Origin: Bacteroidales bacterium H10
GTDB lineage: Bacteria > Bacteroidota > Bacteroidia > Bacteroidales > Muribaculaceae
Direction of reading: 5' to 3'
Assembly (NCBI GenBank): GCA_001701295.1
Contig: DAAV01000068.1
Span: 5,126 to 11,443, forward strand
DNA: 6,318 nucleotides
The notes below the pieces were generated by a model that saw nothing but the letters and a program-made list of their open reading frames with translations, was not told the DNA's origin and ran no database searches. Positions 1-4,925 of the stretch are shown piece by piece. Position 1 is the stretch's first letter. Every line of letters starts with the position of its first letter. The position numbers and the translations under genes were made by a program.

Positions 1-423
1 GGAAGCAATGAGGCGCCGGCATGGACTCTTGTAGAGAATATGGAGCGCATCATACGCGACATCAACAGCGGGAAGACATGCGCGCAATGCCTTCCGACAA
101 ACCTGCGCACCACTGCGCTCAAACGTGTGAACATGGCTCTGAGATGGCTTGTCAGAGATGACGGTATAGTCGATATCGGAGTGTGGGAAAGCATTCCTAA
201 GAAGAAGCTCTTTATCCCGCTCGATGTCCATGCGGGCAACACGGCCCGGGCGCTCGGACTTCTGGACCGTAAGGCCAATGACCGCCGCAGTGTGGAGATT
301 CTCACCGAAAAGATGCGCGAGGTATGCCCCGATGATCCGGCGCTGATGGACTTCGCACTCTTCGGCGTGAGTGTCAAAGGGGAACTTGACCGGATCATAC
401 CCCGGAACCAGAATGACAAGTAA
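1..423 (+). CDS. TIGR02757 (DUF2400) family protein, C-terminal part
   Basis: The reading frame is open from base 1, so the start lies upstream and only the last 140 residues are seen; the ATG at base 40 is probably internal. The family is recognised from its conserved run: KRVNMALRWLVR (residues 41-52), then a VDIGVW segment, IPLDVHAGNTARALGLLDRK (72-91), and MDFALFGVSV near the end. The molecular role of TIGR02757 proteins is not settled as far as I know. By eye this stretch parallels the core of endonuclease III-like HhH-GPD glycosylases: Lys41 falls where the catalytic Lys would be and Asp75 in PLDVH matches the catalytic Asp of the VDTH motif. That homology is my inference. No export signal is visible, so it is probably cytoplasmic. 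The stop is followed after 8 nt by the glycoside-hydrolase-like gene, suggesting co-transcription. Confidence 0.9.
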   Translation, partial: GSNEAPAWTLVENMERIIRDINSGKTCAQCLPTNLRTTALKRVNMALRWLVRDDGIVDIGVWESIPKKKLFIPLDVHAGNTARALGLLDRKANDRRSVEILTEKMREVCPDDPALMDFALFGVSVKGELDRIIPRNQNDK

Positions 424-431
424 TTCTACAG

Positions 432-1910
432 ATGAAAAAAATATTTATATTGCTTGCTGCCGCTGTAATGTCGCTATGCGCTGTTGCCGGCAATCCCAAA
501 CGTGAATTCAGAGGAGCATGGCTGCATGTGATCGGCCAGTCGCAGTGGCAGAACAAGACAACCGAAGGCGCCAAGGCATATATAAGGGAGCAATTCGACA
601 AACTGAGAGACGCCGGCTGCAACGCCGTTATATTTCAGGTGCGCCCCACGGCCGATGCAGTCTACAAATCGGATCTTGAACCCTGGAGCGCATGGCTGAC
701 CGGAAAAAGAGGCAAGGCTCCCTCCCCGATGTGGGATCCCATGGAGTATGCCATAGAGGAGGCGCATAAAAGGGGGCTGGAATTCCATGCATGGCTCAAT
801 CCATACCGTGTGACTTCCACGGCAAAAGAGACTCTTCCGTCAGGACACATGTCCAACAAGCATCCGGAGCGTTTTTTCCGTTACAACGGACAGGTACTTT
901 TTGACCCCGCATATCAGGAAAACCGTGACTTCATATGCGAGATCATAAGTGACATACTGGACCGCTATGATGTCGACGGCATCCACATAGACGATTATTT
1001 CTACCCCTACCCTGCTCCGGGCAAGGCTATTCCCGATGACAAAAGTTACGCGAAATTCGGCAACGGAATGAATCGCGGAGACTGGCGGCGCCAGAATGTC
1101 GATCTTCTCATCGAGCAGATGCACAATACCATAAAAGAAAAAAAGCCATGGGTGAGATTCGGAGTCAGTCCGTTCGGAATATGGAGAAACAAGAAATCCG
1201 ACCCGCGCGGCAGCAACAGTTCTGGACTGCAGAACTATGACGATCTTTATGCCGATGTAATCCTTTGGGCAAAAAAAGGATGGATAGATTATCTTGCGCC
1301 GCAATTGTACTGGAATCTCGACACAAAAGCCGCTCCCAGCCGATCGCTCGCACAATGGTGGAACGACAATGCCAACGGGGTTGACATATATATCGGTCAG
1401 GATGTGAAACGCACCATGGATGTTGCCGATCCCGGCAACCATGACAAGAACGAGCTTGACACCAAAGTCCGGCTTTCGCGCCGTCTTCCCAATGTAAAAG
1501 GCAATGTATGGTGGCACGGCTACTGGGTGACAGGAAACTACAAAGGGGCTTCAGACTCTCTGGCAATGAAATATCAGAGCACAATCGCTCTGCCACCGGT
1601 CTACGGTGACCAGAGAAAAAAGCCTAAAACAGTAGAGGATCTTAAGATCGAACGCGACGGGAAAGATTATTTTCTCACATGGAAGGCTCCCGCACATAGC
1701 CACAGGGAGGCCGAGACAGACGCGGTAAAATATGTGGTCTACGAATTTTTCCCCGGAGAATCACAGGATATAGAGGATTCACAGACCATAGTCGCCATGA
1801 CACCATACACACGCGTCAGAATAAACGGAGACAAAGGCTCTACCTATGCCGTCACAGCTCTTGACAGGATGAACCGCGAGTCAAAGCCGATTTTCATCTA
1901 CAACAAATAG
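432..1910 (+). CDS. Secreted glycoside hydrolase family 10-like protein (GHL10/DUF187, COG1649)
   Basis: This 492-residue protein starts with a Sec signal peptide: Lys2-Lys3, a hydrophobic core at about 4-18, and a likely signal peptidase I site after Ala19 (AVA|GN). The mature protein opens directly with the family motif REFRGAWLHV (24-33). A TIM-barrel domain follows to about residue 385, with NAVIFQVRPTADAVYKSD (64-81), AWLNPYR (120-126), DGIHIDDYFYPYP (182-194), GVSPFGIWR (244-252) and APQLYWNLD (289-297). The acidic cluster at 182-188 is the likely active-site region. Residues about 396-492 look like a fibronectin type III-like beta domain, common in Bacteroidetes members. In E. coli the COG1649 member DigH (YddW) cleaves peptide-free peptidoglycan glycan strands; a cell-wall or polysaccharide substrate in the periplasm is a family-based inference here. 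Length and motifs look complete. No clear Shine-Dalgarno precedes the ATG, as is usual in Bacteroidetes, and the start is fixed by the signal peptide. Confidence 0.93.
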   Translation: MKKIFILLAAAVMSLCAVAGNPKREFRGAWLHVIGQSQWQNKTTEGAKAYIREQFDKLRDAGCNAVIFQVRPTADAVYKSDLEPWSAWLTGKRGKAPSPMWDPMEYAIEEAHKRGLEFHAWLNPYRVTSTAKETLPSGHMSNKHPERFFRYNGQVLFDPAYQENRDFICEIISDILDRYDVDGIHIDDYFYPYPAPGKAIPDDKSYAKFGNGMNRGDWRRQNVDLLIEQMHNTIKEKKPWVRFGVSPFGIWRNKKSDPRGSNSSGLQNYDDLYADVILWAKKGWIDYLAPQLYWNLDTKAAPSRSLAQWWNDNANGVDIYIGQDVKRTMDVADPGNHDKNELDTKVRLSRRLPNVKGNVWWHGYWVTGNYKGASDSLAMKYQSTIALPPVYGDQRKKPKTVEDLKIERDGKDYFLTWKAPAHSHREAETDAVKYVVYEFFPGESQDIEDSQTIVAMTPYTRVRINGDKGSTYAVTALDRMNRESKPIFIYNK

Positions 1911-1929
1911 CTTACAACCAATTCCATAC

Positions 1930-1985
1930 AACACGACAGCGGATCTCTTCTCGGAATTGTCCTGAAAGAGATCCGCTGTCGTGTT
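1930..1985. terminator. Bidirectional stem-loop terminator between convergent genes
   Basis: Bases 1930-1949 and 1966-1985 are perfect 20-bp inverted repeats (AACACGACAGCGGATCTCTT and its complement) around a 16-nt loop. The structure starts 19 nt after the glycoside-hydrolase-like stop and ends 5 nt before the stop of the convergent regulator gene, so it can serve both transcripts. The U-tracts on either side are poor, so termination efficiency is uncertain; the stem itself is unambiguous. Confidence 0.85.
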
Positions 1986-1990
1986 ATACT

Positions 1991-2185
1991 TCAGTTATTT
2001 TCTATAATCTCGATATGAAGGCCGAGGGGAACAAGCAGTTTCTCCACAGTGCGTATTGACGGATTGGCATAATTGCCTTCTATGGATTTGATCATTCGCA
2101 CGCTCACTCCCGACATATCCGCGAGAGCCTGCTGGGTGAGACGCAATTCCTGTCTCCTCATTTTTATTTCATGTCCGATGTCCAT
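1991..2185 (-). CDS. Small Cro/C1-type (XRE) helix-turn-helix regulator, HipB/y4mF-like
   Basis: This 64-residue protein is essentially a single lambda-repressor-like HTH domain. RRQELRLTQQALADMSGVSV (residues 10-29) spans the first helices and helix-turn-helix, and RMIKSIEGNYANPSIRTVEK (30-49) the recognition and following helices. The tail LGLHIEII (54-61) is a short hydrophobic strand like that of HipB and the y4mF family (TIGR03070), where it supports dimerisation. Members of that family often sit beside a HipA-like kinase toxin, but no such gene is next to this one: downstream is a convergent gene, and upstream lie a 253-bp intergenic stretch and a possible small ORF. It is probably a DNA-binding repressor that controls itself. 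The frame upstream of the ATG is closed by a stop at 2213-2215 with no earlier ATG. The family is clear; its target is unknown. Confidence 0.88.
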   Translation of the reverse strand: MDIGHEIKMRRQELRLTQQALADMSGVSVRMIKSIEGNYANPSIRTVEKLLVPLGLHIEIIENN

Positions 2186-2244
2186 GGCAAGTTCTAAACT
2201 TATATTTGCGGTCTAATTCTTTGCGATGATTATGATACGCATTG

Positions 2245-2260
2245 TTTTGCGACTGCAAAA
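2245..2260. promoter_or_regulatory. Candidate operator of the HTH regulator
   Basis: TTTTGC-GACT-GCAAAA is a perfect inverted repeat with 6-bp arms and a 4-nt spacer. It overlaps the predicted -7 box and the expected transcription start of the HTH gene, which is where an autorepressor would bind. Three direct copies of TTTGCG (at 2205, 2220 and 2246) lie in the same leader, and an 8-bp palindrome GAATATTC sits at 2283-2290. Assignment as an operator is inference. Confidence 0.35.
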
Positions 2261-2263
2261 ATA
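2256..2263 (-). promoter_or_regulatory. Predicted -7 box for the HTH regulator gene
   Basis: On the minus strand these bases read TATTTTTG, an exact match to the Bacteroidetes -7 consensus TAnnTTTG. They lie 70 bases ahead of the regulator's ATG, giving an expected start of transcription near 2249. I find no TTTG-type -33 element at the expected 19-21 nt spacing; the nearest TTTG (2290-2293) is 26 nt away. The call therefore rests on the -7 box and its position only. Confidence 0.45.
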
Positions 2264-2370
2264 CACATTTTCAATTGTTTAAGAATATTCAAAAGTGCAT
2301 GATTAAGGTTTATTTACATTATTTAAAACTTTATTACATCACACTGCAAGATTACAGCACCAAAACCGCA

Positions 2371-2378
2371 TAATTTTG
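2371..2378 (+). promoter_or_regulatory. Predicted -7 box ahead of the small ORF
   Basis: TAATTTTG matches the TAnnTTTG consensus exactly and lies 60 nt before the ATG of the possible 37-residue peptide. The expected start of transcription is around 2385. A matching -33 TTTG is not visible at the usual spacing. The short leader contains a minor 4-bp hairpin (AGGG-AAAT-CCCT, 2389-2400). Confidence 0.4.
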
Positions 2379-2438
2379 CAGCGGAGAAAGGGAAATCCCT
2401 AAACCGAGAACATCCACTTAATCACTAAACTTACAATC

Positions 2439-2552
2439 ATGAAAATTACCGGAAACCAACGAAATGAAAGATTGATGAACCGAATCGGACTGATATCAAT
2501 TTATCTTGCAGGCCTCACTGTCGTATTGCTTCAGATAAGAAGCCTTATGTAA
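2439..2552 (+). CDS. Possible 37-residue single-helix membrane peptide
   Basis: The frame reads MKITGNQRNERLMNRIGLIS at its start, then a hydrophobic run (IGLISIYLAGLTVVLL, residues 16-31), and ends with QIRSLM before a TAA. A basic, polar N-terminus followed by one membrane-length helix is typical of small bacterial membrane peptides. Support beyond the open frame is a perfect -7 box 60 nt upstream and an A/C-rich leader (ACTAAACTTACAATC) directly before the ATG, which resembles translation starts in Bacteroidales. I do not recognise a family, and the short length means the frame could be chance. It converges on the phosphopantetheinyl transferase gene, with 16 bp between their stops and no visible terminator, so the operon's read-through RNA would be antisense to it. 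Alternatives are a small RNA or a non-coding leader. Confidence 0.45.
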   Translation: MKITGNQRNERLMNRIGLISIYLAGLTVVLLQIRSLM

Positions 2553-2568
2553 ACCGATGAGAGACCTG

Positions 2569-3276
2569 TCACTTGTCCGCAGATATCTTGCCGAACTTCG
2601 CGCACCGAGGCGAATAGCATAATGTCACGATAAAATCATCGGACATGTATGAATAAAGTCTCATCGGAAGATCTTCATCAGCCACTATTACTACCTCCCC
2701 GAAATAATTTTCGGGGAGAACTTTTGTTGTTGCGGGAAGTCCGTATTCCTTCGGGTCAAACACCGGCACCGTAGGCGCCAGCAGCGGCATGCGCACTATC
2801 CTTATGTTCTCCCTGAAATCCAGGCCTTCTGTCAGGGCGGCTTTATAGGCGGCTTCCTTCACAGTCCACGCAAGCACATTGAGGCAGAGATCATCTTCGG
2901 GAACAAGCGAAAGTTCCGCTGAAGAAAGAAATCTCTCACGGATTCTGAGAACCTGCTTTCTGTCGGCACGCTCCGCATCGATGCCCAGTGCCGCACGCGC
3001 TGAAAACGAATCCAGTTCGACTTCAGGAGTAGAAGGCAGAGTAGCCACGGCGAAAAGGCCGTCGCAATGCGTGATGGATATTCTCGCGGTCTCTCCATAG
3101 AGAAACGGCGCGCCGTTCTTGAAATGTCCTATTTCACGATATGCCTCCCGGCCGTTCTCACAATACACCTGCCGGGCCATATCAAGCCATACCTTACCCT
3201 TGTAATACTCGCCGCCGGTAATCTCCTCGACCTTAATTCCCGGTATGGTCGGATGCCGCCAATATATAAAATCCAT
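2569..3276 (-). CDS. 4'-phosphopantetheinyl transferase (Sfp/HetI-type)
   Basis: This 235-residue enzyme should move the 4'-phosphopantetheine arm of coenzyme A onto a serine of an acyl carrier or peptidyl carrier protein, making the apo-carrier active. The family motifs are in place. The substrate-side motif is SITHCDG (residues 67-73, His70). The magnesium-binding motif is LGIDAE (97-102, Asp100 and Glu102). The second signature is WTVKEAAYK (137-145), with Glu141 and Lys145 as the usual metal and catalytic residues. Its length matches the Sfp class rather than the roughly 120-residue AcpS class. It follows gldE with a 14-nt gap in the same direction, so it should be read from the gldE promoter. 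No carrier protein or synthase is nearby, so it may serve fatty acid synthesis in general. The start ATG fits the gldE spacing and no better start is seen. Confidence 0.93.
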   Translation of the reverse strand: MDFIYWRHPTIPGIKVEEITGGEYYKGKVWLDMARQVYCENGREAYREIGHFKNGAPFLYGETARISITHCDGLFAVATLPSTPEVELDSFSARAALGIDAERADRKQVLRIRERFLSSAELSLVPEDDLCLNVLAWTVKEAAYKAALTEGLDFRENIRIVRMPLLAPTVPVFDPKEYGLPATTKVLPENYFGEVVIVADEDLPMRLYSYMSDDFIVTLCYSPRCAKFGKISADK

Positions 3277-3290
3277 ACTTAAGTAGCTAC

Positions 3291-4640
3291 TTATTGTTTA
3301 TTTTCCGTCCGAATAACCTTGACTTTCACTATACGGTGCTTTTCCATCTGTATGACTTGGAAACGCAGCGATCCGCGCTCGAAAACCTCTTTTACAGTCG
3401 GAAAATCACCTTTTATCTCAAGAAGAAGACCGGCAAGGGTCTCCGCATCGCCGATCTCGCCGAGCGATTCCTCCTCGATGCCGAGCACGCGGCAGAAATC
3501 AGGCAAAGCCATCTTGGCCTCGAAGATATAAGTGTCGTTGTTTATCTTGTGATACAACCGGTCGGTATCGTCATATTCGTCATCGATATCACCGACAATC
3601 TCCTCGATCACATCCTCGAGAGTGACAATGCCTTGTGTGCAGCCATATTCATCTATGACAATAGCGATATGTATCTTGCGTTTGCGGAAATCCTCCAGAA
3701 GATCTCCGAGCATACGCGATTCCGGAACAAAATATGCCTCCCGTATCAACGACTGCCAATCCGGTCTGTCTTCCTTTCCGATATATGGAAGAAGATCCTT
3801 GCTGTAAAGAATGCCGCATATTGAATCCTGACTCGTGTTATAGACAGGAATGCGCGAATATCCCGAATCAAGAATAACACCTATGGCTTCATCCCACGTG
3901 TCATGAAACTCGAGGGCCGTCACGTCGACACGCGATATCATCACCTCGTGGGCCTCACGCTCCCCGAAAGAGAGAATGCCCTCAAGAAGCTCCTTGTCCT
4001 TTCCTTCCTCAACATCCGAGATCTCCAGAGCTTTTTCAAGCTCATCCGTCGATATGTTCTCTTCTTTTTTGGTAACTATGCGGTTGACGATAAAAGTGGA
4101 TTTTACCATCACTTTCGCCAACGGACCGAAAACGGCATATAGAAACGAGATGCCCGGTGCAGACATGCGTACCCATTTCAATGTGCGTCCCCGCGCCACA
4201 AGTTTCGGAAAGATCTCTCCGAAAAGAAGGAGCAGGAAGGTCATAAACACTGTCTGGACAAGAAAATTGACAAGTGTTGAATTAAACTCGACGACCTGAT
4301 TGATGGCGAATGTCAGCACGACGACCATCGTTATGTTGACAAGATTATTGGCTATGAGTATCGTGGCCAGCAGGCGCTCGGAATGTTCAATCAGACTGAA
4401 CGCACGTTTGTCTCTCGAATCTTCAGATTCCTCAAGTTCATCGATGTCCTGCGGAGAGAGGCCGAAAAAAGCGATCTCACTACCCGACACAAAGGCAGAC
4501 AGCAAAAGACAGCAGACAGCGATGAAAATAAGGAATGACCAGGTCACCCAACTCGGGGGCGCGTTAAAAAGCACTGCGGGTATATCCTGTGTGAGCAATA
4601 AATTGAGCGGCGCGTTGGCCGGCAAAGGGTCTGTATCCAA
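3291..4640 (-). CDS. gldE: GldE-like CNNM/CBS-domain membrane protein (hemolysin C/CorC family)
   Basis: This 449-residue inner-membrane protein has the full CNNM/CorC layout. An N-terminal CNNM (DUF21) domain has membrane segments at about 32-53, 91-115, 122-147 and 158-180, with the motifs SGSEIAFFGLSP (52-63) and GEIFPK (141-146). A CBS pair spans about 228-350, including GYSRIPVY (260-267) and IDEYGCTQGIVTLEDVIEEI (329-348). A C-terminal CorC_HlyC domain covers about 365-449. Relatives are linked to magnesium or divalent cation transport. GldE was named in gliding flavobacteria, but non-gliding Bacteroidales also carry it, so motility should not be assumed. The start is unusual: the first Met is residue 105, inside the membrane domain, and the frame is closed at 4659-4661, so translation must begin at a non-ATG codon. 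TTG at 4638-4640 gives [M]DTDPLP, which resembles GldE N-termini as I remember them. It is co-directional with the phosphopantetheinyl transferase gene. Confidence 0.92.
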   Translation of the reverse strand: MDTDPLPANAPLNLLLTQDIPAVLFNAPPSWVTWSFLIFIAVCCLLLSAFVSGSEIAFFGLSPQDIDELEESEDSRDKRAFSLIEHSERLLATILIANNLVNITMVVVLTFAINQVVEFNSTLVNFLVQTVFMTFLLLLFGEIFPKLVARGRTLKWVRMSAPGISFLYAVFGPLAKVMVKSTFIVNRIVTKKEENISTDELEKALEISDVEEGKDKELLEGILSFGEREAHEVMISRVDVTALEFHDTWDEAIGVILDSGYSRIPVYNTSQDSICGILYSKDLLPYIGKEDRPDWQSLIREAYFVPESRMLGDLLEDFRKRKIHIAIVIDEYGCTQGIVTLEDVIEEIVGDIDDEYDDTDRLYHKINNDTYIFEAKMALPDFCRVLGIEEESLGEIGDAETLAGLLLEIKGDFPTVKEVFERGSLRFQVIQMEKHRIVKVKVIRTENKQ

Positions 4641-4643
4641 TTT

Positions 4644-4839
4644 AGAGAGTGTTTTAATTTAAAACGTCGTAACATATAAGAGAATGAATGATCTTGACTT
4701 CAAACCAATACAAAGGTCTTTTCCGGCCAATACCGCGATCCTCATCAGTCGCATAGCCCGCTATGCTCCTTCTTCGGTCCGCGGTATTGTCTCGAAAAAT
4801 CCTCTTTGTATTAATTTGATTTAAATTCAAACACTCTCT
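4644..4839. repeat. 196-bp nested inverted-repeat element in the gldE leader
   Basis: Four symmetric pieces are nested. The outer arms at 4644-4665 and 4818-4839 match at 20 of 22 positions (AGAGAGTGTTT then AATTTAAA). Inner arms are AATACAAAG at 4707-4715 with its complement at 4804-4812, and CAATACCGCG at 4728-4737 with its complement at 4780-4789, both perfect. Near the centre is the palindrome GCATAGCCCGCTATGC (4751-4766). The left side holds about 36 nt that the right lacks (within 4666-4706), so the symmetry is imperfect. No protein is encoded. It could be a MITE- or REP-like dispersed repeat with 22-bp terminal inverted repeats, or a structured leader RNA of gldE; no clear target-site duplication flanks it. 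It may also help end transcription from the upstream helicase gene. Confidence 0.75.
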
Positions 4840-4862
4840 TGAAATTATATTGATTATACTTG

Positions 4863-4894
4863 CAAATTTAAGTCTTTTTAATCGTATATGCAAG
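4863..4894 (-). promoter_or_regulatory. Predicted -33/-7 promoter for the gldE operon
   Basis: On the minus strand, TAAATTTG (4863-4870) matches the Bacteroidetes -7 consensus TAnnTTTG exactly. CTTG (4891-4894), containing the TTG core of the -33 element, lies 20 nt upstream. This is the best complete promoter in the window. Transcription would start near 4856, right after the helicase gene ends, and run through the inverted-repeat element into gldE, leaving a leader of about 215 nt. Confidence 0.6.
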
Positions 4895-4925
4895 AAATAA
4901 AGAATTTATCATATTCCTGCACGAA

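Noticed and set aside
432..500. Cys16 in the signal peptide of the glycoside-hydrolase-like protein as a lipoprotein anchor.
   Set aside because: The residues before it (Met-Ser-Leu-Cys) do not make a lipobox, and an AVA signal peptidase I site follows immediately.
3280..3293. 14-bp perfect palindrome TAAGTAGCTACTTA spanning the gldE stop and the gap before the phosphopantetheinyl transferase.
   Set aside because: A 14-bp palindrome is expected by chance at a rate of roughly 0.4 per window of this size, and it has no loop to form a useful RNA hairpin. Not evidence of regulation.
4739..4766. CUGAUGA on the minus strand (complement of 4742-4748) next to a perfect hairpin and a downstream GGAAAAG, resembling a hammerhead ribozyme core.
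   Set aside because: No proper stem II can form between CUGAUGA and GAAA: the intervening bases belong to the stronger 10-bp arm at 4728-4737/4780-4789. A matching cleavage site and stem I are not evident either.
4654..4893. 79-codon minus-strand open frame across the inverted-repeat element.
   Set aside because: It has only a TTG start that lies upstream of the predicted transcription start, contains no Met codon, and its sequence follows from the repeat itself. Treated as a shadow of the element.
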